A DNA stretch of 64,000 nucleotides, taken from Thiogranum sp. (lineage in GTDB: Bacteria > Pseudomonadota > Gammaproteobacteria > DSM-19610). This document shows, piece after piece, positions 52,944 to 61,647 of this stretch (positions are counted from its first letter, which is position 1; every line of letters begins with the position of its first letter). The notes under the pieces are model-generated. The model saw only the letters and a program-made list of their open reading frames with translations, ran no database searches and had not been told where the DNA came from. Both the position numbers and the translations under genes were made by a program. The DNA is taken from contig JASBST010000020.1 of the NCBI GenBank assembly GCA_030148775.1, forward strand, positions 1 through 64,000. The letters are read 5' to 3'.

Positions 52944-53893
52944 TACTTGGCACTCCCTATATAGGCTGCGGCAACCTCACTTCGGCTGTGTCCCAGCTCC
53001 TGTGCAATGACGAGTCTTGCGGATTGATCGGATTGCTTATCAGCTTGTCGATACCCGGCAACAGTAGGGGCCGGGTATCCAGTGATCTGCTGGTAGCGAT
53101 CACAGGCGTAGGCTGCGCGCAGATCATGAAAGCCAGCCAGGTTATTTTCATCGGAAACTGATCGCCAGATGGAATTGGCATGATCCCGCCATTGGCGAAA
53201 GTTCAAGGTTATGGGAATCAGGTTGCGTGCATCCCCCTGGATCTCGGCAACGCGTGTTAGGAGTTTGATGCCGTAGTTCGAGACGGGCACCCAACGATCC
53301 ACCTCGCGCCCTCTGCCGCCCTTGGTGCCTTCGGTGATATTGATCTTGCCCTGCTGCAGTGCCTGGTCTAATGCGGCGCGGGTATCCAGTAGGGACGCTT
53401 CACGAAAGCGTAAGCCAAACTCGCGAGCTATCGCTGAAACGGCGGCAACATTCAATTCACTACGTTCGGCTAAGCTTTTCTGCGCACACCTCAGCTTGTC
53501 TCTATCCATGCCCTTTGGCGCAGTGCTGCGCACGTTCACCCGTTGGCCCACGAATTCTGCCGGCTGTATGCGCAACAGGCGATCACCCCGCAAGGTTTCC
53601 AATACCACGTTCACCGTGGACAACAGATTCTGCGCATAGGCCACCGCCATCCTGCCCGCTTGTACTTGCTTCATCAGGTGACTCCCATAGCGGCTAATCA
53701 ACTCAAGACTCACCTTGCAGGCATCCTTCACTTCCAGCTTGTTGGCGAAGTTTACAAACTGACCCCATCGTTCCGCGTGTGCGGCGCGGGTGGCAAAATG
53801 CCCCGCACCGTAGCGGTCCGCCAGAGCGTTCTTGCCTGCCCAGTCCATCTTCTTGCCATAGCCGAAATTTCTTCGGCCACCGACCTTGCCCAT
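52943..53893 (-). CDS. Second tyrosine recombinase (Phage_int_SAM_2/Integrase_1 type)
   Basis: A 316-aa integrase-domain protein of a separate lineage. It has Arg in GLRFREASLLDTR, His-x-x-Arg in HDLRAAYACDR, His in ELGHSRSEV and Tyr in AAAYIG, so the active site seems complete. The N-terminal half (RAAHAERWGQFVNFANKLEVKDACKVSLELISRYGSHL) is the core-binding domain. It points back toward the first integrase and may mark a nested or older element. Confidence 0.8.
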   Translation of the reverse strand: MGKVGGRRNFGYGKKMDWAGKNALADRYGAGHFATRAAHAERWGQFVNFANKLEVKDACKVSLELISRYGSHLMKQVQAGRMAVAYAQNLLSTVNVVLETLRGDRLLRIQPAEFVGQRVNVRSTAPKGMDRDKLRCAQKSLAERSELNVAAVSAIAREFGLRFREASLLDTRAALDQALQQGKINITEGTKGGRGREVDRWVPVSNYGIKLLTRVAEIQGDARNLIPITLNFRQWRDHANSIWRSVSDENNLAGFHDLRAAYACDRYQQITGYPAPTVAGYRQADKQSDQSARLVIAQELGHSRSEVAAAYIGSAK

Positions 53894-54710
53894 TGCCGTC
53901 CCTCAGTTCGGTAAGTGTTAAACCGGTTCAAGCGCCGGTCTCGCCTTGGGCCTCTCACGCTCGGCTGCGCGGTTGTCTCGATCCGACAACGAGATAGTAA
54001 TTCACCGATGCTCGGCACCCCTGGACGAAGCGCATTGCGCGCATCGCGGGTTGGGTGCTGGCGTACTGAGCGTTCCAATGATCAGCCGCCGCATGGGTGA
54101 GTTTTACAGGCTTTTGCATCGGTGCTGCATGCTGTAATGGCCTGTTTGTTCTGGCATTGCGCCAGTAATTTACCGTCCGTCTCTGTGGGGCTGACTGGCG
54201 TCACCACAGAGACTGACGGTTGCTGCACCTCACAAAGGCAGGCGTACACCGCTCGCGCCAGGCCGAAATCCATTGGGCCAGAACGCTCGCGATGTATCCC
54301 GCCCCACTAACAACAGTGGGAGGTAAGGTTGCCGGATCGGCAAATGTGCACTGGACGGGGGGAAGCGCCAGCGCTGTGTGAAAAGTATCCCTGAGTCTTT
54401 CGACCGCCGCACCTGTGGCCGGGATTGGAGGTGCCGGCGCCAGCTTGTCATTGCCGGCTTCGGTTCCGCTGATATACCGCAGCGGTTCGGTTTTAATTAG
54501 TGGTAACAGTAGCAGTGGGTTGGGGCAGGGTCCAGAGAATACCTTCTTTTCGGGGTTGGAGAGTTTTTTCGTCCATGTTTTAGGATCAAATGACAGTTTT
54601 TATTATTTGGCGCAGGTAAAGGTATGCTTAATCCTGCAAGATGATTCAATGTTATTTAATGCTAGGTAACATGTTGTCTTGAAAAGTCTGAACAATAGCC
54701 GCTCGCCTGA
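53894..54710. other. Gene-poor stretch inside the island
   Basis: 817 nt without a convincing gene. Short frames with Gly/Ser-rich content (around 54280-54669, broken by a TGA) could be a decayed surface-protein gene but no family is certain. The stretch contains an 18-bp inverted repeat at 54173-54219, a CCCACT/AGTGGG hairpin near 54303-54320 and CCGCTG/CAGCGG near 54467-54486. The right end (54480-54700) is very AT-rich. Confidence 0.4.
54173..54219. repeat. Imperfect 18-bp inverted repeat
   Basis: Arms 54173-54190 and 54202-54219 match at 16 of 18 positions around an 11-nt loop. No T run follows, so it is not a plain terminator. It may be a recombination site, a mobile-element end pair or a structured RNA. 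Confidence 0.5.
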
Positions 54711-55151
54711 TTATTTGCGTCTCAAATTCCGGAGTGGTTTCCATGTTGAGGATTCTTCGTCATAGTATTCCCAAAAATTCCACCCGTTGGTGTTGGCCGA
54801 TGAGCCTCTCAGCCCCTCAAGATTCTTTGCATGGATTGCTGCTGCCGATGGACTATTGAAAGTCTTGCTCTCGAAAAAAATACCCGTTGACGTAATAGAT
54901 GCGTGGTACGTGTGCCCGTTATACACAGCGCGCAATTTTGTGCCTATAGGTAAACGTTCACCACGAGATAAAAGACACCAACGGATGGGGGATTCAATAT
55001 CGGCGTCAGGAGGGTTTTGCTCCCAATGATCTACAAGTCGACGGATTACTGTGGTTGGGTTATCCACCAGGGGCTCCGCTAATGCCTGGAGCCGTTCGAA
55101 CAACTCGCTGTCAATCTGAATAGTCTGGTTTACAAGATCATTCATCGCCAT
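54711..55151 (-). CDS. RAMA/DUF4357-like protein, possible modified-DNA reader
   Basis: A 146-aa protein. The N-terminal 50 residues (NDLVNQTIQIDSELFERLQALAEPLVDNPTTVIRRLVDHW) look like a ribbon-helix-helix DNA-binding unit. The C-terminal half (GTKLRAVYNGHTYHASITS, KTFNSPSAAAIHAKNL, ANTNGWNFWEYYDEES) matches the NGW.xW pattern of RAMA/DUF4357 domains, which are tied to restriction-modification and predicted to read modified bases. ATG 55151 is chosen over TTG 55160. A strong promoter precedes it. Confidence 0.6.
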   Translation of the reverse strand: MAMNDLVNQTIQIDSELFERLQALAEPLVDNPTTVIRRLVDHWEQNPPDADIESPIRWCLLSRGERLPIGTKLRAVYNGHTYHASITSTGIFFESKTFNSPSAAAIHAKNLEGLRGSSANTNGWNFWEYYDEESSTWKPLRNLRRK

Positions 55152-55177
55152 GGATTCCAAATTAAACCGGTTGCATT

Positions 55178-55207
55178 ACTATAAGTAGACTATTAGTATT
55201 ATGTCAA
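55178..55207 (-). promoter_or_regulatory. Sigma-70 promoter of the RAMA-like gene
   Basis: Read on the minus strand, TTGACA (55207-55202), an 18-nt spacer and TATAGT (55183-55178) nearly match consensus, about 27 nt before the ATG at 55151. Confidence 0.6.
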
Positions 55208-55298
55208 GCTACGTTTTGACAACTATAGTTTTCACATTGCCCTCGATTTGGGCTGTGTATACATGCGAAGCTTGAACTGGCCTGGAAATAGCTGTTTT

Positions 55299-55340
55299 GT
55301 TAAAGACTGCCTTTAACATACGGCAGTTTTTTTCTATACT
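55299..55340 (+). promoter_or_regulatory. Overlapping hairpins and -10 box upstream of fic
   Basis: GTTAAAG-ACTGC-CTTTAAC (55299-55317) and ACTGCC-N10-GGCAGT followed by TTTTTT (55306-55333) share bases and cannot form together, as in an attenuator. A TATACT box (55335-55340) sits right after; with TTTAAC 17 nt upstream it could be a promoter whose -35 lies in the repeats, making them an operator instead. Confidence 0.4.
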
Positions 55341-55373
55341 GAAGTGTACATTTAATAAGGCGGTACTTATACG

Positions 55374-56522
55374 ATGACCCAACCCGCGCGAGCTGGTACA
55401 TATATCAGCCAACCACAAGGTTACCGTGCTTTTCTACCGGCAGCTCTGCCACCGGTGCCGCCCTTGCGCGTGGATGAAGAAACACAGGATTTACTCTCCA
55501 AGGCGGATCGCGCGCTCGGCCGTTTGGATGGTTCCATACAAACACTGCCCAACCCGGACTTGTTCGTCTTCATGTACGTCCGCAAAGAGGCGGTGCTTTC
55601 CAGCCAGATTGAGGGTACACAGAGCTCTCTGAATGACGTGCTGGAAGCCGAAGTCCATATTCTGAATACGGAGCGGCCACGGGACGTCAACGAAGTACTG
55701 AATTATGTAACCGCTATGAACCATGGAATGCAGCGTCTCGAAGACTTGCCTGTATCTGTACGCCTGATCCGCGAAATCCACGAGCGCCTTTTAAAAGGCG
55801 TGCGGGGTGCGAATCATCAGCCCGGCGAACTGCGCACCACACAAAACTGGATCGGTCCTGCCGGTTGTGTGTTGAACGAGGCAACTTTCGTTCCACCACC
55901 CCCCCATGAAATTGCCGCCGCGTTGGGTGGATGGGAAAAATTCGTTCACGACGCAGTCCCCATGCCCATTCTGATCAAGATTGCCCTTGCCCATGCCCAG
56001 TTCGAAACCATTCACCCCTTTCTGGATGGTAACGGGCGTGTCGGGCGGTTGCTGATTACCTTTCTGCTTTGTGAGCGTGAGATCCTGCAAAAGCCCGTGC
56101 TCTATATATCTCATTACTTTAAACGTCATCGGCAGCGTTATTACGAACTGCTGCAGAATACTCGGGATAATGGGGACTGGGAAAACTGGACTAAATTCTT
56201 CCTGGGCGGTATCACCGAAGTCTCACAAGAGGCCACGGAAACTGCACGGCGCATTGTCGAGCTGCGGGAACGACACCGCGCCTTGATCACCACGGAATTC
56301 GGGCGTGTTGCAGCCAATGGCCTGACGGTGCTGGAATCCCTGTATTCCCGGCCCATCATTTCCGTGAATGACATTGTGGATATGACCGACGTGAGTTTCA
56401 CCGCCGCCAGCCAGTTAATGCGCAAGTTTGAAACCCATGGATTGCTCGCCGAGACCACCGGTCAAGCGAGAAACCGGCGGTTTCGCTATGGGGCGTATAT
56501 CGATTTGTTTGTGGATGGATAA
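55374..56522 (+). CDS. Fic-domain AMPylator-type protein with C-terminal winged helix
   Basis: A 382-aa Fic protein. The N-terminal region carries the inhibitory motif SSQIEGTQSS (about residue 80, class II, in cis). The catalytic Fic motif HPFLDGNGRVGR (about residues 220-231) is complete. The C-terminal 70 residues form a wHTH (ISVNDIVDMTDVSFTAASQLMRKFETHGLLAE), suggesting DNA binding or autoregulation. Fic enzymes of this type usually AMPylate a host protein; the target is unknown. Its place beside a restriction system fits a defence or stress role. Confidence 0.92.
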   Translation: MTQPARAGTYISQPQGYRAFLPAALPPVPPLRVDEETQDLLSKADRALGRLDGSIQTLPNPDLFVFMYVRKEAVLSSQIEGTQSSLNDVLEAEVHILNTERPRDVNEVLNYVTAMNHGMQRLEDLPVSVRLIREIHERLLKGVRGANHQPGELRTTQNWIGPAGCVLNEATFVPPPPHEIAAALGGWEKFVHDAVPMPILIKIALAHAQFETIHPFLDGNGRVGRLLITFLLCEREILQKPVLYISHYFKRHRQRYYELLQNTRDNGDWENWTKFFLGGITEVSQEATETARRIVELRERHRALITTEFGRVAANGLTVLESLYSRPIISVNDIVDMTDVSFTAASQLMRKFETHGLLAETTGQARNRRFRYGAYIDLFVDG

Positions 56523-56553
56523 ATCCGCAACTTTGTCAAAGGAGTCATGACTA

Positions 56554-57594
56554 GTGAACAAAGTTTTCATTAGCTCAGTAATTAGCGGGTATGAGTCCTA
56601 CCGGCAGGCAGCCAAAGAGGCTGTTGAGCTTATGGACCACAGGCCTGTTATGAGTGAAAACTTCGGCGCGCGCCCATACCCATCGGAAGTGGCATGTATA
56701 ACGGAAGTCGAGCAGAGCGACATCTACCTGCTTATTCTGGGTGGAAAATATGGCTTTGAAACGGATGAAGGAATATCGGTAACGCAAGCGGAATTCCGCG
56801 CGGCCAAAGCAGCGAATCGAAATATTTTGGCTTTCGTGCAGCGGTGCGAAATGGAACCCAGACAGGCAGAGTTCAAAGGGGAAGTGGAAGCCTATCAAGA
56901 CGGCTTCTTTCGGGCTGCTTTCGATAGCCCGGTACAACTGAAGGATGAATGTATACGCGCCATGCGGCAGTTGGAATCTATGAGCCAAGCCATATCGGAA
57001 GGTGACTTCCAAAAACGAATAGATAAAGTGATAACGGCACTTGACGACAGTTGGGCAGATGAGCCTGCGTTAGTCGCAGTATTCTTACCACAACCAGAAC
57101 GCATTGTGGATATCGTCAAGCTGGAAGACGACCTGGATGGTATGTTCAGAAAACTATGCGATGCCGGTTTAGCGAAACTCAGGGATGGTTACGAGGCAAT
57201 AGGAAAAGCGGACTGGACGGGCTTAAAGACTGGGCGTTATCAGCTGGCCTGCTTTGCGGATGGGCTAGTGGCCCTGGCGACCAATCCGACCTTAAAGAAT
57301 GGCAATACCTTTTCAAGCAATTTTGCGCCTCCCAGCCATATACAGCAGGTCGCAATAGGGTTTTCAGAATTGATTAACACCAATTCAGGTTACATACATA
57401 TTGGTGTTCGCAACATGGGCACTGCCCATGTTGCCGAGTTTCCCGGCGGCAGTTCTTTTAGTCTGAAAATGTTTGGCGAGGATCAGGCCGGTTTTAATCG
57501 TTTATTTGTACCGCTCACCAAAGGTATTTATCAGGAATGGATCGAACAATGTGTTAATCGCATGAAACGAATTTTCCCTTATGGAAACAATTGA
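56554..57594 (+). CDS. DUF4062 protein, predicted conflict-system component
   Basis: A 346-aa protein. The N-terminal DUF4062 domain (KVFISSVISGYESYRQAAKEAVE, ENFGARPYPSEVACITEVEQSDIYLLILGGKYGFETDEGISVTQAEF) has the TIR-like Rossmann layout seen in predicted immunity and signalling proteins. The remaining 200 residues are not recognised and may be an effector or sensor. GTG 56554 follows AAAGGAG at good spacing. A 101-aa gene follows after 12 nt. It is 31 nt after fic on the same strand. Confidence 0.82.
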   Translation: MNKVFISSVISGYESYRQAAKEAVELMDHRPVMSENFGARPYPSEVACITEVEQSDIYLLILGGKYGFETDEGISVTQAEFRAAKAANRNILAFVQRCEMEPRQAEFKGEVEAYQDGFFRAAFDSPVQLKDECIRAMRQLESMSQAISEGDFQKRIDKVITALDDSWADEPALVAVFLPQPERIVDIVKLEDDLDGMFRKLCDAGLAKLRDGYEAIGKADWTGLKTGRYQLACFADGLVALATNPTLKNGNTFSSNFAPPSHIQQVAIGFSELINTNSGYIHIGVRNMGTAHVAEFPGGSSFSLKMFGEDQAGFNRLFVPLTKGIYQEWIEQCVNRMKRIFPYGNN

Positions 57595-57606
57595 TGGAAA
57601 AAGATA

Positions 57607-57912
57607 ATGATTCAGATTCAAATAGGGACTGCGGAGCGATCACTAAATGACGCATCGGAGAGCTGGATCAATGAACAAATAAACCGGCGTAAGGCCGACG
57701 GTCTTACCGTTTGCATAAGAGTCAAATTGAAAACAGATGGTTTGTTTATGGTGCTCACAACACCGAGTTGTTCGCAGGGTGGTGGCGATAGATCGCCAAA
57801 CCATCGGGAGAGTGCTGTGCTGGATCTGTGGGATAAAATGCACATGAATTCAGACAATTTCGCTAGCGGAAATCTAGTCGCATTTCTGAAACAAGTACAA
57901 TCATATATCTGA
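57607..57912 (+). CDS. Small uncharacterised partner of the DUF4062 gene
   Basis: A 101-aa soluble protein. The first half is beta-rich (MIQIQIGTAERSLNDASESWINEQINRRK) and the second contains SCSQGGGDRSPNHRESAVLDLWDKMHMNSDNF then GNLVAFLKQVQ, a well-ordered helical piece. No family named with confidence. The 12-nt gap to DUF4062 and 15-nt gap to hsdM place it in one operon. Confidence 0.55.
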   Translation: MIQIQIGTAERSLNDASESWINEQINRRKADGLTVCIRVKLKTDGLFMVLTTPSCSQGGGDRSPNHRESAVLDLWDKMHMNSDNFASGNLVAFLKQVQSYI

Positions 57913-57927
57913 AGGCTTTACTTAACC

Positions 57928-59592
57928 ATGGCAGCAAAAAAGAAGATCACGAAGAAAAAGGCCACCAGAAAGAAGTCGGCAAATATGCCGGTAAATGGCG
58001 TGGCGGACCTGATAAAGGAGCTATGGCAGGCGGCGGTGGCACTGCGCGGCTCCATTGAGCCGGCGGATTACAAACGTTATGTATTGCCGATCATTTTTCT
58101 GCGCTTTTTGTCCATGCGTTTTGAAGAGCGCCACCAGCAGCTGGAGAGCATGGTCCGGGAGCCGGAGAGCGAGTATTACACTACTAAAAAGAAAATAATC
58201 AAAGCCATACTCAATGACCCTGATGAATACCGTAGTAGTGGCGCCTTCATGGTGCCGGAAAAGGCGCGCTGGTCTTATATCCTGAAAAACGCGCAGGCCG
58301 ATAATATCAAGACCATCCTGGATGATGCGCTGGAATTACTGGAAAAGACCTATCCCGACAAGCTACGCGGGTTATTGCCCCGTGTCTATGCGGGTTCCAA
58401 TATGGGGCGTGAGGATGTCTCCGGCCTGGTTAACCTGTTTTCCAAGGATATCTTCAAGCAGGATCATGGCGGCCTGGATATGCTGGGTCGGGTATATGAG
58501 TATTTCATCGGTGAGTTTGCCTCCAGCGAAGGCAAGCGGGGCGGGGAGTACTTCACACCGGAAAGCATTGTCACCTGCCTGGTGCGTATGTTAGAACCCG
58601 AGGAAGGCATTGTCTATGACCCCTGCTGCGGTTCCGGCGGCATGTTTGTGCAATCGGATATCTTCACCCATCACAACCACAAACTGTCCTTTGTCGGTCA
58701 GGAATCCAAGGACTTCACCTACCGCCTGTGCAAGATGAATCTGTTTATCCACGGCATCGATGGCAATATCGGAATGGGCAATACCTATACCGACGACAAG
58801 CACGCCACAGTCAAGGCGGACTACATCCTGGCCAATCCACCCTTCAATGATGGCGCAAAGAGTGAAAAAGGCTGGGGCGCCGATCGTATCCAGAACAAAG
58901 ACCCGCGCCGGGATCTGGGCACGAAAAATGAGAAAGGCGAAAAGGCCTATATGCCTCTGGCGCCGCGCAACGCCAACACGATGTGGATCATGCACATGCT
59001 GCATCACCTGAATGAAGGCGGCACGGCAGGCTTTGTTATGGCTACCGGCGAGTTGTCCAATTCGGAAACGGCGCGCCTGGCGGTGCGCAAGATGCTTGTG
59101 GAAGAAGGTTATGTGGATTGTATCGTACAGCTCTCCGGCCAGCTCTTTGCCAATACCCAGATCCCTTGTGCACTGTGGTTTCTATCCAGGAACCGCAACG
59201 GGAAAAAAGGTTATAGAAAGCGCAAGGGCGAGGTGCTGTTTATCGATGGCCGCAAGCTGGGTGCACTGATCCCGGGTAGCCGTAAGCAAAAAGAATTATC
59301 TGAAGAGCAATTGGAGACAATCGCTGCCGTTTATCGGGAGTTCAAATATAAAGGCATGCCCGATGAGGTCGCCGGATTTTGCCGGACGGCGACGCTGGAT
59401 GAAATTCGGGAACACAATTATGCTCTGACACCGGGCCGGTATGTGGGTACGGAAGAGCCGGAAGACGAGGATGAGCCATTTGATGTGCGGATGCCGCTTC
59501 TTTTGAAAAAATTAGACAATGAATTCAAACGCGGCAGGAAACTTGAAATATCTATCAAGAATAGCCTAAAGGAGGCGGGGCTTGAATTCTGA
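57928..59592 (+). CDS. hsdM: Type I restriction-modification methyltransferase subunit HsdM
   Basis: N6-adenine DNA methyltransferase, 554 aa. A Lys-rich leader (AAKKKITKKKATRKKS) precedes the HsdM N-domain (ELWQAAVALRGSIEPADYKRYVLPIIFLRFLSMRFEE). The SAM motif is YDPCCGSGGMFVQS (about residue 233) and the catalytic motif NPPF (about residue 308, ILANPPFNDG). Its stop overlaps the hsdS start by 11 nt. Confidence 0.96.
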   Translation: MAAKKKITKKKATRKKSANMPVNGVADLIKELWQAAVALRGSIEPADYKRYVLPIIFLRFLSMRFEERHQQLESMVREPESEYYTTKKKIIKAILNDPDEYRSSGAFMVPEKARWSYILKNAQADNIKTILDDALELLEKTYPDKLRGLLPRVYAGSNMGREDVSGLVNLFSKDIFKQDHGGLDMLGRVYEYFIGEFASSEGKRGGEYFTPESIVTCLVRMLEPEEGIVYDPCCGSGGMFVQSDIFTHHNHKLSFVGQESKDFTYRLCKMNLFIHGIDGNIGMGNTYTDDKHATVKADYILANPPFNDGAKSEKGWGADRIQNKDPRRDLGTKNEKGEKAYMPLAPRNANTMWIMHMLHHLNEGGTAGFVMATGELSNSETARLAVRKMLVEEGYVDCIVQLSGQLFANTQIPCALWFLSRNRNGKKGYRKRKGEVLFIDGRKLGALIPGSRKQKELSEEQLETIAAVYREFKYKGMPDEVAGFCRTATLDEIREHNYALTPGRYVGTEEPEDEDEPFDVRMPLLLKKLDNEFKRGRKLEISIKNSLKEAGLEF

Positions 59593-60928
59593 CTGGCAGC
59601 GAGTACAAGTTTCCGATCTCGAAAAGGAAGGCATCCTTCTGGTTCAGGATGGTAACCATGGTGAATACCGACCACGTCCAAACGAGTTTGGTTCCGGCAA
59701 TACTGCCTTTATTCGAGCCGCAGATATGGCGGAAAATCGGGTGCTATTTGATACGGCGGGTCGTATAAATGATGTAGCCGTGGAGCGTATAACTAAAGGT
59801 AAAGCGGAAGGTGGTGATGTAATCTTTTCACATAAAGGAACCGTGGGGAAAATTGCCATAACACCGCTTGATTCACCACCATTCGTATGTTCGCCGCAAA
59901 CAACATTTTGGCGAACCCTGGACACGAATAAGCTTGATCGCAAGTATCTTTATTGTTTTATGCGTTCCTGGGAATTTAGTAAACAGTGGGTGGCTAGGAA
60001 GGGTGAGACAGACATGGCCGACTATGTCAGTCTAACTGCCCAACGGAATCTGCACGTAATTTTGCCCTCTATCGCCGAACAACGCGCCATCGGTGAGATA
60101 CTTGGCACCCTTGACGACAAAATCGAACTCAACCGCCAAATGAACCACACCCTGGAGGCCATGGCCCAGGCCATCTTCAAATCCTGGTTTGTGGACTTCG
60201 ACCCCGTCACCGCCAAGGCGGAAGGCCGTCAGCCCTATGGCATGAACGCCGAGACCGCCGCGTTGTTTCCGTCGCATTTTGTGGAAAGCGAGCTGGGATC
60301 GATTCCAGAGGGATGGAGGGCTTCCGAAATCGGCAAGGAGGTAAGAGTTGTTGGCGGCGGCACACCCCGAACAAAACGAGCAGAATTTTGGGACGGCGGA
60401 AAACATTGTTTTGTAACGCCCAAGGACATGTCGGGCTTACCTTCTGGGGTTCTCTTGGGGTCAGATCGGCACATCACAGATCTTGGGGTTAATGCAATTA
60501 GCTCGAAACAATTACCTGTTGGCACAGTGCTATTGTCTTCCCGGGCGCCTATTGGATACTTGGCGATTGCTTCTGTTCCGGTAAGTGTTAACCAGGGAAT
60601 GATAGCGATGGTTTGCGAAGGTGGTTTATCCAACTATTTCACGTTGAACTGGACACACTTTAATATGGATGAGGTTGAATCGCGAGCGGGAGGAACAACT
60701 TTCCCGGAGATTAGTAAAAAGAGTTTTCGACCCATTCCGTGCTTGGTGCCGATTCCGGAACTTGTACAAACGTTCAATAACATTGTAGGACCAATATATA
60801 GAAAGATTGAGAATAACTTGAGAGAATCAGGGGCACTGGAAACAATTCGCGATTCACTCCTTCCCAAACTTCTCTCCGGCGAAATAAGAATTAAGGGCGC
60901 CGAGAAAGCTGCGGAGGCCGTTGCGTGA
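59582..60928 (+). CDS. hsdS: Type I restriction-modification specificity subunit HsdS
   Basis: DNA-recognition subunit, 448 aa. Two target-recognition domains (about residues 1-160 and 230-390) are separated by the conserved helix SIAEQRAIGEILGTLDDKIELNRQMNHTLEAMAQAIFKSWF, and a second helix (GALETIRDSLLPKLLSGEIRI) closes the protein. A TTG at 59582 is the start, as AAAGGAGG lies 6 nt upstream and no ATG is near. The recognition sequence cannot be read from sequence alone. Confidence 0.94.
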   Translation: MNSDWQRVQVSDLEKEGILLVQDGNHGEYRPRPNEFGSGNTAFIRAADMAENRVLFDTAGRINDVAVERITKGKAEGGDVIFSHKGTVGKIAITPLDSPPFVCSPQTTFWRTLDTNKLDRKYLYCFMRSWEFSKQWVARKGETDMADYVSLTAQRNLHVILPSIAEQRAIGEILGTLDDKIELNRQMNHTLEAMAQAIFKSWFVDFDPVTAKAEGRQPYGMNAETAALFPSHFVESELGSIPEGWRASEIGKEVRVVGGGTPRTKRAEFWDGGKHCFVTPKDMSGLPSGVLLGSDRHITDLGVNAISSKQLPVGTVLLSSRAPIGYLAIASVPVSVNQGMIAMVCEGGLSNYFTLNWTHFNMDEVESRAGGTTFPEISKKSFRPIPCLVPIPELVQTFNNIVGPIYRKIENNLRESGALETIRDSLLPKLLSGEIRIKGAEKAAEAVA

Positions 60929-61647
60929 GCGATCTCTATAACATTTACTGCGATGAATCCTGTCATCTTGAGCATGATGGTATACCCGCTATGTCGCTGG
61001 GAGCGGTGTGGTGTGATCAATCTCAGGTGAGGCGGGTTGCGGATGAGTTGCGCGACCTGAAATCAAAGTACAGGCTGTCCCGTCAGTTTGAAGTTAAATG
61101 GACCAAGATTTCACCGAAACGGTTGGATTTATACCAGGCTCTAATCAGCTACTTTTTCCAGGAACCCGCGTTGCATTTCCGGGGCGTGGTGATACCGGAT
61201 AAGAGATTATTGCGCCATGGTGAATTCGGGCAGGACCATAATACGTTTTATTACAAGATGTTCTTCGTATTACTGAAGCATATTTTTGATCCTGATTCCA
61301 AATACGAAATTTATCTCGACATTAAGGATACGCGTAGCCAGGACCTTGTTTCTGGACTACGTAATGTCTTGAGCAATAGCCGGTATGATTTTGATCGGGA
61401 GCATATCCTGCGCATTCAGCAGATTCGATCCCATGAATCAGAATTGATGCAATTGACGGATTTGTTTATCGGCGCGCTATCCTATTTACATCGAGGATTA
61501 ACGACTAGCCAGGCAAAGCTGACACTGATCGATCAAATTCGAGCCCAATCGGGATATCGACTAACCCAGAATACTTTATATCGCGAGGATAAATTTAATC
61601 TGTTGGTATGGCAGGCGCAGGACGCGAATGATCATGTCGTTTCCTGA
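60925..61647 (+). CDS. DUF3800 protein inside the hsd operon
   Basis: A 240-aa DUF3800 protein. The N-terminal YNIYCDESCHLEHDG, central YEIYLDIKDTRSQD and C-terminal RSHESELMQLTDLFIGALSYLHRG hold acidic residues at the usual places of this family, which is predicted to have an RNase H-like fold and turns up in mobile and defence loci. GTG 60925 overlaps the hsdS stop by 4 nt, so it is translated with HsdS. Function unknown; an accessory nuclease is a reasonable guess. Confidence 0.8.
   Translation: MSDLYNIYCDESCHLEHDGIPAMSLGAVWCDQSQVRRVADELRDLKSKYRLSRQFEVKWTKISPKRLDLYQALISYFFQEPALHFRGVVIPDKRLLRHGEFGQDHNTFYYKMFFVLLKHIFDPDSKYEIYLDIKDTRSQDLVSGLRNVLSNSRYDFDREHILRIQQIRSHESELMQLTDLFIGALSYLHRGLTTSQAKLTLIDQIRAQSGYRLTQNTLYREDKFNLLVWQAQDANDHVVS

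Noticed and set aside
54281-54669. PAAR-like or surface-protein gene in the Gly/Ser-rich frame
   Set aside because: The frame is broken by a TGA, the similarity is only a loose GG/GS pattern, and there is no ribosome site.
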